Shown: positions 23,324 through 55,233 of the stretch, piece after piece
How positions within the stretch are numbered: position 1 is the first letter of the stretch
How the letters are laid out: each line of letters begins with the position of its first letter
Assembly: GCA_949361645.1 (NCBI GenBank)
Contig: OX442434.1
Location: 395,061 to 459,060 of the forward strand
Direction: 5' to 3'
Source: Spongilla lacustris
Taxonomy: Eukaryota > Porifera > Demospongiae > Spongillida > Spongillidae
DNA: 64,000 bases
Position numbers and translations under genes: made by a program
Notes under the pieces: generated by a model
The model's database searches: none
Seen by the model: the letters and a program-made list of their open reading frames with translations, nothing else
Told to the model about the DNA's origin: nothing

Positions 23324-24173
23324 TCACTTCAGTATTCCTGCATGTACACCATAACTAGACGTGAGAGGGTTAATCACCATGACATGTTCAGGAATCTGCA
23401 AGGTGACAGGAAGGAAGTAGAACATAGGATGATATGAAGGATAGGAAAGGAGAGGGAGGGGACAGGAGGGTAGGGAGAGGACAGGAGGGTAGGGAGGGGA
23501 CAGGAGGGTAGGGAGAGGACAGGAGAGTAGGGAGGGGACAGGAGGGCAGGGAGGGGACAGGAGGGTAGGGAGGGGACAGGAGGGTAGGGAGGGGACAGGA
23601 GGGCAGGGAGGGGACAGGAGGGCAGGGAGGGGACAGGAGGGTAGGGAGGGGACAGGAGGGCAGGGAGGGGACAGGAGGGCAGGGAGGGGACAGGAGGGTA
23701 GGGAGGGGACAGGAGGGCAGGGAGGGGACAGGAGGGTAGGGAGAGGACAGGAGGGTAGGGAGGGGACAGGAGGGTAGGGAGGGGACAGGAGGGTAGGGAG
23801 AGGACAGGAGGGTAGGGAGGGGACAGGAGGGTAGGGAGGGGACAGGAGGGCAGGGAGGGGACAGGAGGGTAGGGAGGGGACAGGAGGGTAGGGAGAGGAC
23901 AGGAGGGTAGGGAGGGGACAGGAGGGCAGGGAGGGGACAGGAGGGTAGGGAGGGGACAGGAGGGCAGGGAGGGGACAGGAGGGCAGGGAGGGGACAGGAG
24001 GGCAGGGGGGGGGGGGGACGATAAGTTGGTCATAGGTCCAGCCAGTGGCCACAAACTGCTGTACCTTCTCCCCCATCTTTGAAAGAAAGCGATTGCGGAT
24101 ATAGAAGGCAGATGCGGCTGGTATGGGACTGGTATACATGGCTGGCCCTGTGATGGAGCCAAAACTGCCGGTC
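23324..24173 (-). CDS. Candidate alternative last exons of MFSD1 copy A (tail with YDQL motif)
   Basis: Two exons, 24173-24020 and 23395-23324, whose phases fit a donor CG/GTAAAG at 24280/24279, two codons before the stop of MFSD1A exon 11. Spliced this way the protein gains about 74 residues (SFGSITGPAMYTSPIP... to HAGILK and a stop) and becomes 571 aa. The tail contains TYDQLI, a YxxΦ-type sorting motif. The acceptors CACACAG/G and CTTGCAG/A are good. The donor after exon 12 (ATC/GTCCCC) is weak, and the intron between is almost entirely minisatellite. All three phases match, which argues against chance. Expression is unproven. Confidence 0.5.
23440..24010. repeat. 20-bp minisatellite, about 28 copies
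   Basis: The unit is GGGAGGGGACAGGAGGGTAG, with a T/C variant at one position and a G/A variant at another. On the minus strand it is a long pyrimidine tract in front of the acceptor at 23396. The large frames across it (269 and 309 codons) are repeat artefacts apart from their ends. Confidence 0.95.
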
Positions 24174-24275
24174 CTGTGTGCATAAAGGATGCGTGAGAAA
24201 ATGATTGGGTGGAGGGAAGATGAAGATGGGGAGGAGGCCGGGACGATGCCCATTACCTCCTCCTCAGCCCTCTCT

Positions 24276-27200
24276 TTACCGTGATCTTGACATCTCGTCT
24301 TTCTTCTCTGTCTCCCGGGCCTTTGCCCATGCAGACTTGTTCAGCTTTCCTCCATGAGTGGCATCATACACGTACAGTGCAATTCCACAGAGCAGAGCCA
24401 GACAGAGGAGTGCACAGAACATCACTTCTGTCAGCATGTAGCCCCCAGAGTCCACAACGATCCCTGCTATGATCGGCACCACTGCCAGCCCAAGGTTCTG
24501 GACAGACTGCATTCTGTTGGAGTGGCTATATTTAACAACACATAGTGTATAGTCTGGTGAAGAGGATAAATGGGAACATGGCATGTAAGGATTCCTAGTC
24601 CTACAAAGTTAAGATGTAAGCTGCAGACCATGACACAATGACACAAGACCATCACACAATGACACAAGACCATCATACAATGACACAAGACCATCACACA
24701 ATGACACAAGCTGCAGACCATCACACTCACATTCCATAGGCTGTGCCCAGCTGGTGCTCTGGAACAATGAAGGCCACTAATGGCCACAAAGAACAGGCAA
24801 GGCACGAATATGCCAGACCCATTAAGGTCATGATCAGAAAGGGAATGAAGTGGTCAAATGAAGAAAATGCAAAGGCTACATGGGCAGTGAGCGTAGCAAG
24901 TATCCCAAAGAGAACTAGAGAGTGAGGGGGAAGATGGAGGAAGGGGAGGGAGGGAGGAAAGGGGGATGGATGGAGGGAGGGAAGATGGAGGAACGGTGGA
25001 GGAGTAGGGGAAGGAGGAAGGGGGAGGAAAGGGGGATGGAGGAAGGGGAGGGAGGAAAGGGGGATGGAGGGAGGAAAGAGGGTGGGATGGAGGGAGGGAG
25101 GGAGGAGTGGAGGAAGGGATGGGGAGGGAGATACGGGAAGGGGTGGGGAGGGAGATATGGGAATGGGTGGGGGAGGGAAAGGAGACAAAGGAAATGTAAT
25201 ACATGTAAGGTAAAATAAGAACTTACGCCAGAACAAGTTGAAGCCAGTTTTATCAACCATCAAGCCTATTACTGGAGATGCCACTGCAGACACAATGTAC
25301 ACAATACTGGCAACCAGAGGTAAGGAGGAGAAGACAGAAGGAAGGAGAGAGATGACTAAGACTACCACACACCTACACAAATTGTGCCAAATAAGTTGTT
25401 TATTTTTATTTTGTGCAAGCATGCAAAAGCTTGCCCACAGTACTATAGCTAGAAACATAACACACCCCACACAACATCACAATCCCATACTATACCTATT
25501 GACAAAATTGGCTTGAGGTGTGCTTAGACCATATTTCTGCTGCAGGAACAGACTGCAGAGAAAAGCAATATAAGTGCAAGGGCCCAGACCCAAACTCTCG
25601 AGTTCTTACACTGCCATCCCAATGAAAGGAAATACGCTGACATAGTAAGTGACACAGACAAGGAACACAAGCCAGACAGGTATAGGGAAGTCCTTTATGT
25701 CTTTCAGGCTGGGCTTCTGTCCTGATCATGAAAAGGTGGGAGTGGCATACAGAGGACACGGCAGGCACGCTACCCCTACCTATTGCAGGAGGCGGCCTTT
25801 TGATAATCCGCTCGGCTCTCTTGTCCAATAAGCCCAGGACCACAGCACACAGCAGTGACAATATACAGATGATGAAGCCTGGGGAAGAGGGAAAGAAATT
25901 GCTTTGGGATGATGGGAGAAACACATGGGATGGAAAAGGGCCTGGGGATGAGGTACATACAATGACAATAGAATACTGTACATGTAGTGGATATGAGGAA
26001 AGGTGAGTGTGTTGGTAAGAGGTGTGAAAGATGGAGTGCCAGAGTGTGGTTATAAAGCAAGAGGATGTGAGATGAAGCAAAAGGGGGGGGGGGGGTGTAA
26101 CACCTATCCCTTACCAAAGAAGAGACAAACTCCTAATATGGATGAAGCACTGCTATCAACCAATGTGGACGAGGAGTTTTGTGACTGTGGACTGGGGTGG
26201 TGCAGTGCTGTGTACAGGGGGAAGTTAACGTTCTGATTCACAGTACTCCCCTGTGGGTGGGTGGGTGGGTGGGTGGGTGGGAGGGAGGGAGGGAGGGAGG
26301 GAGGGAGGGAGGGAGGGAGGGAGGGAGGGAGGGAGGGAGGGAGGGAGGGAGGGAGGGAGGGAGGGAGGGAGGGAGGGAGGGAGGGAGGGAGGGAGGGAGG
26401 GAGGGAGGGAGGGAGGGAGGGAGGGAGGGAGGGAGGGAGGGAGGGAGGGAGGGAGGGAGGGAGGGAGGGAGGGAGGGAGGGAGGGAGGGAGGGAGGGAGG
26501 GAGGGAGGGAGGGAGGGAGGGAGGGAGGGAGGGAGGGAGGGAGGGAGGGAGGGAGGGAGGGAGGGAGGGAGGGAGGGAGGGAGAATAAAGTTTGATAAAT
26601 TGGTGGCAGTTTTGTGCCCCAGTCTTTGATTGGCTTGCCATTAGAATCCTCATAAAATTATTACATGCTACACGGAACTCTTAACTAGCTTGCTATTTCA
26701 AATAACCGTTTGCTCAAATGCTTACAAGCCTTTTGTTCAAATGCCTATAAGAGCCTATTGTTTGCTTTCAATGATTTCATGCAAGCTGTGATACACACAG
26801 TAAGCCCACATACTTACCAGTCTGGACACACTCAGCAGAAGGCCAAACACCAAGTTCAGTACCCTTCCCTTGAACCACAGAACTGCATATGCACTCTGAG
26901 CAACTGCTAGAGACTCTCCACCAAGGCTGCACACATAGAATGGGAGGGAGGGGAGGGGGGACTTTGGTAAGGTATAAGTTAAAGGGACTTTGGGCTTTGG
27001 CCCCCCCCCCCCCCCCCCCCCCCTCCAGCATATACCAAAGTCCCTTCAGTATGTGTATGCAGCTACATGTATGTGTGTATGCACATATATGTTACAATGC
27101 AGGTACATGTATGTATGTAGGTATGTACATGTATGTATGTATGTGTGTGTGTGTATGTACGTACGTACGTATGTACGTATGTACGTACGTACGTACGTAC

Positions 27201-28097
27201 GTACGTACGTACGTACGTACGTACGTACGTACGTACGTACGTACGTACGTACGTATGTATGTACGTACGTACGTATGTATGTATGTACGTACGTATGTAT
27301 GTACGTATGTATGTATGTAGGTACATACATGTATGTATGTATGTATGTATGTATGTATGTATGTATGTACATGTATGCAGACAGCTTACCCAAACACAAA
27401 TCTTCCTGCTAACATCAACCAGTAACGATCAAAAAATGCTCCAAGTGCAAAGATTAACTATGAAGTGGGAGGAGACATTACAACTAGCCTACGATCCTAT
27501 CTAGTCCCCAGTCCTAGTTCTCTGAAGCACCCTTTCTTGACCCTACACACCACTGGTGAAATCAATATTGGAGTGGCTCACCTGACCAAGGCAGATGAAA
27601 GAACTGAATATCACAGTCCCCAGTCTGACCCCAAACACCCTGTCCATTAAGACTCCTCCCACCAACGCTAGGATGACGTTGGGCCACGAGTAGAGTGAAT
27701 ACAAGAGATTGTATCTGGTGAAGTCCACCTTCATCACGTTGATTATGATGTTCTGGAGGGCTACGGGGTTGTCATAGCAATAGTAGCTCCCGAAACTCAG
27801 CAGGCAGATCAGGCCAAGTACCACAAGAGCACTTGGCCACCTGCGCGGGTCGCAGCAGTAAACTTCAGTGTCTTCGGCGCTCTTGGTCTCGTCGTCTGAT
27901 TTATTGTCCGGGGCATTGGCACCAGGTCTACGAGCTGCAGTACCTGTAAAAAATATATATAAATGTAACTCTTTCTGAAAACATGCGATACGTTGCATAA
28001 AGCCACTAGCAACAAAAGGAACGCAAGCGATGTAGGTAACTACCGCACCATTTTCTTCGTTGGACTGCAGCAATGGCTTTATCTCTTCTGAAGACAT
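24276..28097 (-). CDS. MFSD1: MFSD1 copy A, lysosomal major-facilitator transporter
   Basis: Member of the major facilitator superfamily; vertebrate MFSD1 exports small peptides from lysosomes together with GLMP. Exons on the minus strand: 28097-28049, 27943-27582, 27457-27390, 26926-26818, 26250-26115, 25878-25780, 25721-25610, 25552-25496, 25306-25227, 24914-24731, 24513-24276; 1494 nt in one frame, 497 aa (human about 465). Family landmarks: GSYYCYDNP, LYSLYSWPNVILALVGG, DRVFGVRLGT, GGESLAVAQ, RAERII, LVCVTYYVSVFPFIGM, GLMVDKTG, ACSLWPLVAFIVPEHQLG and SVQNLGLAVVPIIAG. The N-terminus EIKPLL fits an acidic dileucine lysosomal sorting signal. The first donor (AATG/GTGCGG) is weak but phase-correct and shared with copy B. 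Tandem paralogue of 29416-34503; see the alternative tail entry. Confidence 0.94.
24630..25195. repeat. Two short repeat tracts in MFSD1A introns
   Basis: 24640-24712: about four copies of the 21-bp unit GACCATCACACAATGACACA plus A; copy B has about twelve. 24925-25185: purine-rich GGGAGGAAAGGGGGATGGAG-type repeats between exons 9 and 10. Confidence 0.85.
26255..26583. repeat. (GGGA)n microsatellite, about 305 bp, forming a 3' splice-site tract
   Basis: Five copies of GGGT, then about 76 perfect GGGA copies. On the coding minus strand this reads (TCCC)n(ACCC)n and runs directly into CACAG, the acceptor of MFSD1A exon 5 at 26251. The matching site in copy B (31514-31575) has only a short, imperfect tract. 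Confidence 0.97.
27000..27372. repeat. C homopolymer and GTAC/GTAT tetranucleotide tract
   Basis: 27001-27023 is poly-C. 27100-27372 is a tetranucleotide array whose core, about 27155-27252, is nearly pure GTAC, a self-complementary tetramer, flanked by GTAT copies. It lies in MFSD1A intron 3 just 3' of the exon-3 donor (27389). Copy B has GT and GTAT instead. Confidence 0.93.
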
Positions 28098-29267
28098 GCT
28101 GTTACGTCACACATTATTACAGTTCCCATGCATGGGGGGCGGGAGCGGTCAACGTTAAATTAGGTTGCAACTTCCAACGTTATATTAGTCGTGGATACCA
28201 AGATTTGTTCAGGTGTGTTATGTAATATTGTTGTCAGCATCGTTTATATATGTATGGGGTAATAATGTGGTTTACCTGCGCTGGTATTTGTGCAGGACCC
28301 ATAATTTTCTCACATCAGCCGCTAATTGGCTGCTAGTGTGTGCGTGTATGTTTCTGGCGACATTTGTCGCTAGCAACATGTCGCCCGAAGTTGAGCACTG
28401 CTCTACTTTCAAGCGACAACTTCAAACAAACCGCAGCGACTGTTGCCAGCGATATCGCCTCGTGTGTGCCGGGCCTTATTCAACAATTTTATCGGATTGG
28501 AAGCCATAACGTGTGTATTCCCCGAGTCTTGTGGTTGCTACAGGTAGTCAGAGAGTAAACGGGCACACCCCCAGAGCGTAAGCCAAGATAACTACATGTA
28601 GGAGTTTAGAAATTTGGTGTTTAACAAACCACAAAACATGATGTTGCTAGGCAGTGGCATGGCTAGCCCCACCAGCTCAGAAATAAAATAAGATTGGTGA
28701 TATAGATTTGTAGACCGCAATTGAAAAAAAAAAAGGAAACAAGCATTCATTAATTTACGGACCTACATTATTTAGCAAATCTACCTGTACATACATTACA
28801 TGTATTGATAAATAACTTCCATAATTCCTTGTTTCTTTTTTTTAACTCAATTGCTGTCTACAAATCCTACATCACCAATTTTATTATTATTATTTTAATT
28901 ATATACATGTATCACTGTTTTTAGCTGAACACTCGGAGAGCTGAGGGCACCTCGCTCTGCATTCCGATATAACAGGTCCTGCAAAGCGAAGACATGTTAT
29001 GAGGAGCGAGTACTATGCCGCCATGTTGTCAAAAGGTGCTAGGATAAGGTGGGCTGAGGGATGTAGTCATGCTATCAAGTTTACAACTCATTTTATATGT
29101 GTACTCATTTTATATGTGTACTCATTTTATATGTGTACTCATGTTATATGTGTACTCATTTTATATGTGTACTCATTTTATATGTGTACTCATGTTATAT
29201 GTGTACTCATTTTATATGTGTACTCATGTTATATGCGGCTTCATCTTTTATTCTTGTTCCTGTTCTC
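28098..29267. other. Spacer between the two MFSD1 copies
   Basis: Holds the 5' flank of copy A and the 3' flank of copy B. No gene was recognised; the frame at 28213-28509 has no family match. 29085-29235 is a 17-bp minisatellite (ATTTTATATGTGTACTC), about nine copies. Confidence 0.65.
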
Positions 29268-29415
29268 CTACGTCATTTCTCCTTCCCTTCCTCCACACTT
29301 TTCACTCTTGGTCCTGTAGCATAATAACAGATTGTTAGAGAATGATTGGGTGGAGGGAAGATGAAGATGGGGAGGAGGCCGGGACGATGCCCATTACCTC
29401 CTCCCCAGCCATCCT

Positions 29416-34503
<5,088 letters not shown>

Positions 34504-34615
34504 GATTTACACATTAATTCATTATTGCAACTTTTCATAAGGGGGAGGTACTACGGTAAATTAGATTGCGACTGAAATATGCTTCCAGGCTCAATAGTGT
34601 TGTTTTAGCTGAAGA
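34504..34615. promoter_or_regulatory. Head-to-head promoter of MFSD1B and PRKX
   Basis: Only 112 bp separate the two start codons, so both 5' UTRs and the core promoter must fit within it or overlap, unless further 5' exons exist. No TATA box is obvious. Confidence 0.55.
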
Positions 34616-38495
<3,880 letters not shown>

Positions 38496-38754
38496 CAATA
38501 TGTTCTTTATCCATGTCTGTACTGTGCACTTCTCCATACACTCTCCTCTTCATGCACCCTCCATCCCTACTTATACCGTGTCTCCTCTTTTTTTCACTCC
38601 GACTCCATCTTTCTCCTCTGAACTTCTGTTTCTACTTTTTAAAATCTGTTTTTTATCTTATACGATGGTGTAACATCATACTGGGGGTGGAGCCATCGAC
38701 ATGTATGTGTAGATTAACTACCAGATGCTGTGTTTTTTATTTAAAACCTTGTCA

Positions 38755-38905
38755 GGCCTCAGGGGGCATGTCAGGCCTCAGGGGGCATGTCAGGTCTGAG
38801 GGGGCATGTCAGGCCTCAGGGGGCATGTCAGGTCTGAGGGGGCATGTCAGACCTGAGGGGGCATGTCAGGCCTGAGGGGGCATGTCAAGCCTGAGGGGGC
38901 ATGTT
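38755..38905. repeat. 19-bp minisatellite in the PRKX 3' flank
   Basis: About eight copies of GGGGGCATGTCAGGCCTCA with a CCTCA/TCTGA variant, 260 bp after the PRKX stop; likely in the 3' UTR or just beyond it. Confidence 0.9.
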
Positions 38906-39188
38906 TGTTTTTTTATCCACATAGTCCATTTTTTTTTTTGGTTTGGTGCCGATATTATGTCTCCATAGTAACATTAACACCATTGTCAAAGAACTGAAAG
39001 AGACCCATGAATCCTAGACATTGTAACATTTAACATGATCTAAAGAAAACAATTTTGAGGCCTCGTAATAGAAGTTGGGATAAAACTGAGGCCTGAATCA
39101 TAATTCAAGCCCTCACAGTTAATGTATATGAGCCCTGCCCCTGGTCAGGTGTGGTAACATGTACAGCACCACCTTTATGTTACACAGG

Positions 39189-42100
39189 TTAAGACGAAAG
39201 GTCAGCAAGAAGGGAGGTATAGTCTACCATGGTCACAGTTTCTCGGTTCTCTCCAAAGCCGCTCCATGAACCTTTCCATCGAGGAGTGGCCTACATAAAG
39301 TGTTACAGCATATTATGTGGGGCAGTTGTGTTGATCCTTTCCATGGTCCTACCTTTGCAATAGTTCCATCAAAAGGATGCTCCACCCAGTTAAGAAATGC
39401 CACAAACTGGTGGTAGCTGACATGTCCGTGGCTGTCTTTGTCACAACTGTAACACATACCAATGACAACATAGCTACTAATGGTTACCCACTTACTTCAT
39501 CACAGTTCCATCAATAAGTTGGTCACACAATGGAACTTGCAGTGTTTTGCACACGTGTTTCAATATGTCTTGTTCCACATATCCAGACCCCTCCCCGTCA
39601 TGTGATGAAAGGCTGTTGAGAAGCCGAGGAAACTCCTTGTAGTTACTCCGCTTCAGGTCCTGCTGTACGATTGGGATCAGACTGGCCAATGGGGGTGTGT
39701 GTCGCTCTCCGTAGTGCCTTCCCAAGGTAATGATCTCGTGTTCATTGAGGAGGCCATGCGAAAGCCCTCGCACTAAAGTCCTAAAGAGGACATGTGTGGA
39801 GAATGGGGAGGAGGGGCTGTCTTAGGTACGTACCTGAACTTTTCGATGGACACCTTCCCAGTCTTGTCTGCATCCGCATCTGCAAAGGTCGTCTTGACCA
39901 TGCTTATGTGAGAGGAGGCGGGACCTTTGAGTTTGGCCAGAATGAGGGAGATGTTTGCATGTGGAAACTGAAGGTGAGAAAGTGTTAAAGTCACATGTGG
40001 CTGCCAATTGTATCACTTTCACTACCTGGTCAGCATTCTTCTCCATGTAGCGCAATGCATACTCATCAGCGTCAATGAGCCTGAACCTGTGCTTGCACAG
40101 CTCCATGCTCCCCCCCACATAGAGGTCCTCCGCCTGATAGTAGACTGGGGACTGGCCGTCAGTGTTGCATGGGTTCAGCTGCTTGCTTCGTTCAAGGAAC
40201 TTCCCACCAATAATTCCTATGATGTCATCATGTTGTCAAGGGCAGGATGGAGCAAGCAGAGAGGTTGGTGCCTGACCTGAATTTCTCTGAGGAGGTTCAT
40301 GCACTGCAATAGTCCCATCCGAGAGGTAATAGAAAATGATGAACCGCCTGTCTATGTCAATAGGTCGAGTTGTTTCCAACTGTGCCACAAAGCGAAGAAC
40401 ATTGCTGTCCAGCCCTTGCCTGTGGGTGCATTAAAATGAAAGAAGAAATCAGAGATGGAAGCCATGCAAGCTTCACTCACCTGTCCTTTTCCATAAATCT
40501 GGCAAAGTCCTTCCGAGGAGGCATCGGGATCAGGTACAGACACGAGGAAAGACTATCTTCATCTGAGCCAAACCCATTGTAAGGGGGGAGCTCCTTCTTA
40601 ACAGAGGGAGGTGGAGGCTGGGCTATCTTGATAGGCTCAAACCTCTCTGTGATCAGGATGAAGTGGGTGAGGACAACCCCCTATGCCCTATCCTTATTAC
40701 CTTGCCTCCTCCTCCATACCTGACCACACCACCCATCCCTATTACCTGTTCACTATGCCTCCCCTCCACACCCACTATTACCTATGCCTCCCCTCCACAC
40801 CCCTCCACACCCACTATTACCTATGCCTCCCCTCCACACCCCTCCACACCCACTATTACCTATGCCTCCCCTCCACACCCCTCCACACCCACTATTACCT
40901 ATGCCTCCCCTCCACACCCCTCCACACCCACTATTACCTATGCCTCCCCTCCACACCCCTCCACACCCACTATTACCTATGCCGTATTTTGTCCTGTAGA
41001 AATTCTTTGTGAACTCATCACAATCACATACGATTGCCTTACGCCCCCACACGTTCACAGCTGCTCCAATGCAGAAGTCACTCTCGTGGTAATACTCAGT
41101 GTGCACAGCCCCAGTCTGAATGGTGCACATGTGTTAAGCCTGCACATACACACAAGCACTAGGACTAGGTACACATGCACACAAGCACACGAGCACTAGG
41201 TACACATGCACACAAGCACTAGGCACACATGCACACAAGGTCATCTAACCTTATGTGAGTCAAAGATATATCGTCCTCCATGACCAGTAGGACCAAACAC
41301 ATTGAGAACAGTCTTCTTGGTCTGAACCCCGGGCTGGTGGAGGGGAGGGGGCTCTTTGGGGAGTGGGGCACGTTTGAGGAACATGGGTATGGCCTCCCTG
41401 CCAGAGTTGGGTAACACCTTCTCAAGGACCTCTGTAGTGTCATCAGCTAGGAAGTAGTGAAGTTCCAGCTCGTGTGGGTCTCCAAATATGCTAAAGAGAA
41501 CCAGGGAAGAGAGGGAGGAGAGAATCAGGGAGAGGGTGGAGGGAAATGCAAAGAGTTAACAATAGGCTCCTCATACACCTAGTTTGCCAAAACTATAGCT
41601 GGTCCAATTGATCAAACTGCTACAGCCAACTGAATGGAGGGGCCTTTTAATCAAACTACGATACCCATTTAAATGGAGGGACCTTTTAATCTTTCATAGC
41701 TCACATATTGCTCTCTTAAATAACTGACTCACTTGTCAGTGTCATCCCAGTAACAGAAGAACCTTAGCACCTGTCTGTCATGGTCTAAGAACTGCTTCAG
41801 TGTGTCCATCTTTTCATATGGCCTCAGAGGCTGCATAGTGGCAGCCAGCTGAAGACCAAGGGGAGGGGAGGAGGAATGGAGGGAAGGGAAGGATGGAAGG
41901 GGGAGGATAGTGAAGATGGTGTGCACATTTATATCTGCTCTAGCAAACAATTTCTTCCATAACACTTTTTCCACACCACAGCATCCCTCCACCCCATCCC
42001 ACACCATTCTCTACATGATCCCTCCACCCCATCCCACACCATTCTCTACATGATACCTCCACCCCATCCCACACCATTCTCTACATGATCCCTCCCCCCC

Positions 42101-44028
42101 ATCCCACACCATTCTCTACATGATCCCTCCACCCCATCCCACACCATTCTCTACATGATACCTCCACCCCATCCCACACCATTCTCTACATGATACCTCC
42201 ACCCCATTCTCTACATGATACCTCCACCCCATCCCACACCATTCTCTACATGATCCCTCCACCCCATCCCACACCATTCTCTACATGATCCCTCCACCCC
42301 ATCCCACACCATTCTCTACATGATACCTCCACCCCATCCCACACCATTCTCTACATGATACCTCCACCCCATCCCACACCATTCTCTACATGATCCCTCC
42401 ACCCCATCCCACACCATTCTCTATATGATCCCTCCACCCCATCCCACACCATTCTCTACATGATCCCTCCACCCCATCCCACACCATTCTCTACATGATA
42501 CCTCCACCCCATCCCACACCATTCTCTACATGATACCTCCACCCCATCCCACACCATTCTCTACATGATCCCTCCACCCCATCCCACACCATTCTCTACA
42601 TGATCCCTCCACCCCATCCCACACCATTCTCTACATGATCCCTCCACCCCATCCCACACCATTCTCTACATGATCCCTCCACCCCATCCCTCCACACCAA
42701 TCCCTCCACCCCATCCTCCACACCAATCCCTCCACCCCATCCCTCCACACCATCTCTCCATACCATTCCTCCATTGTCCCCTGTCTTTTACCTTTTCTCT
42801 ATGCAATGTATATGGATCAGTGGGTGTGTCCAGAGGTTCAGGCACTCTCACTCCTAGCTTCCTCAGGAAGTTGCGTGTAAACCCATCACAATCCTGACGT
42901 AGTATATGTAGAGGAAAGGTTAGTGGAAGGAAGGGGAGAGGTTAATGGGAAGGAAGGGGAGGGTTAATAGGAAGGAAGGGGAGGGGATAATGGGGAAGGT
43001 TTAGTTCTTAGGGTTCTGTGGTGTGTGCTAAATTTTGCAGGCCTACAACAAGTACTTACTATAATCTGAAAGACCTTGGAGTATATAACCATCTGATTGC
43101 CCACATTGAAATCTTCAACAGTGTAGAACTGGTCCTCGTCGGGAGGGGGGCGTGGTATACGATGGCGACGAATAAGAGTCCCTGGAAAATGCAGGAAACT
43201 CGAAGCCACGTGATATGTGTACCTACTTGCATGTAGCCCCTCCCCTCCCTGTTGCGTGGCCCGTTTGCGGGCTTACCCTGTGGAATGCCAGAATTCTCCA
43301 TTTTCTGCTCGTTCACCTGGATGGTGTCATCTTCAAGATGGAAGAGGATGGTGCAGTAACGTGTGCGGTACAGCTCCTCTCTCTTCTCCTGTACAGTTTC
43401 TTGAAAGTAGGCGTGGAAGCGCAGGACCTACGAGAGAAGCGTTGCTCTAATTTTATCATAATAATCTCAATCTCTAAGTACCTCACATACTGTGAGAGTA
43501 AACAAAATGATTGGTATTTGTCGAACATAAGTCATAACTCGATATATTAGATTAGATTTTAAAAGTGAAATTTATGACATGAAACTCCGAGTACAAACAT
43601 TATGCATACTTATATTCTCATTACCCTAGCTCCACATACACATATTGTATGATCATGAAAACAGTTTGAGAAAATTCCAAAACGAACGCTTTACCTGTTT
43701 GTCAAAGGCGACCCAAGCTGGCTTCTCACTGCCAATACCTTTTGGGAAGGAGCTAATATTCTTATGAGGCGACTGCCCCGGGAGCAATTCTCCACCTTGT
43801 GCAGAGCTCGTTATTAAAGTTACAGAATACGGATCCAATACTAACCGATTCCTGGCTTGATTTCTCCGAAGAACAATGGATTGTTTTCGCGATAGTCAAA
43901 TGCATGCGATTTATGAAACTTATCTTTGCCGATCTGTTTACAAATCTGTTTATTACGCACAATTTTTATTATTTGCGTTAGCTTACATTTTTATCGAAGG
44001 AATTTCCTGGAAGAAATGGTAAGGCCAT
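39189..44028 (-). CDS. EFHC2: EF-hand domain-containing protein 2 (three DM10 domains, ciliary)
   Basis: Axonemal microtubule inner protein of the EFHC1/EFHC2 family. Sixteen exons on the minus strand: 44028-43987, 43933-43846, 43795-43695, 43427-43277, 43181-43060, 42893-42792, 41848-41733, 41490-41250, 41115-40977, 40646-40481, 40419-40277, 40216-40026, 39967-39834, 39780-39496, 39446-39353, 39290-39189; 2217 nt in frame, 738 aa (human EFHC2 749). The N-terminus MALPFLPGNSF matches the family LPFLPG start. Three DM10 units: VLRFHAYFQE...NSGIPQG, VLRFFCYWDDTD...FGDPHELELHYFLADD, and VLRFVAQLE...FIIFYYLSDG...RNSGIIGGKF. The C-terminus has EF-hand-like loops (DADADKTGKVS, DKDSHGHVSYH), and its length favours EFHC2 over EFHC1. 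Intron 2 is only 50 nt. Exon 9 has an in-frame array of donor copies. Confidence 0.95.
40745..40982 (-). repeat. 39-bp minisatellite copying the exon-9 donor of EFHC2
   Basis: About six units. On the coding strand each carries GGCATAG joined to GTAATAGTGGGTGTGGAGGG. The real donor is at 40976; equivalents recur every 39 bp. The unit is 13 codons without a stop, so use of a downstream donor would insert multiples of NSGCGGVWRGGIG in frame. Confidence 0.92.
41960..42775. repeat. 35-bp minisatellite in EFHC2 intron 6
   Basis: About 20 copies of ATCCCTCCACCCCATCCCAC joined to ACCATTCTCTACATG, with a C/A variant (GATCCC/GATACC) whose order varies along the array. The intron is about 940 bp and is mostly this repeat. 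Confidence 0.95.
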
Positions 44029-44153
44029 TTTCCTATTTCTTTCCTTGCGTCCAGAAAAAAACTATCACCATGGCAGCGTAGGCGGGGCTCCCATGTCACG
44101 TGTATAATTAAAACAAAATTAATGCAATATATCCACAGCGTGCCTTAAAAAGA
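44029..44153. promoter_or_regulatory. Head-to-head promoter of EFHC2 and FNDC3
   Basis: 125 bp between start codons. It contains ATCACCATGGCAGCG and an AT-rich stretch (TAATTAAAACAAAATTAA), with no clear TATA box. Whether the FNDC3 start at 44154 is the first ATG of its transcript cannot be judged from DNA alone. Confidence 0.5.
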
Positions 44154-55062
<10,909 letters not shown>

Positions 55063-55233
55063 TGACACTCACTAGTTGCGTTTTTTATTTCATATATAAC
55101 AATTATTATGATTATGTATCCTTGTCTATAATTATACACGCTGCGAATTGCGAAATGAACATTACGTCAGCTCTAACAGACCAATCAGATGACAGGAGAG
55201 TTTTTCTTTAAGGGTGTGGGCGGTCCCTTGGAG

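Noticed and set aside
24040..24190. Separate unknown gene next to MFSD1A
   Set aside because: The exons are phase-matched to a donor in MFSD1A exon 11 on the same strand, so an alternative MFSD1A tail is the simpler reading.
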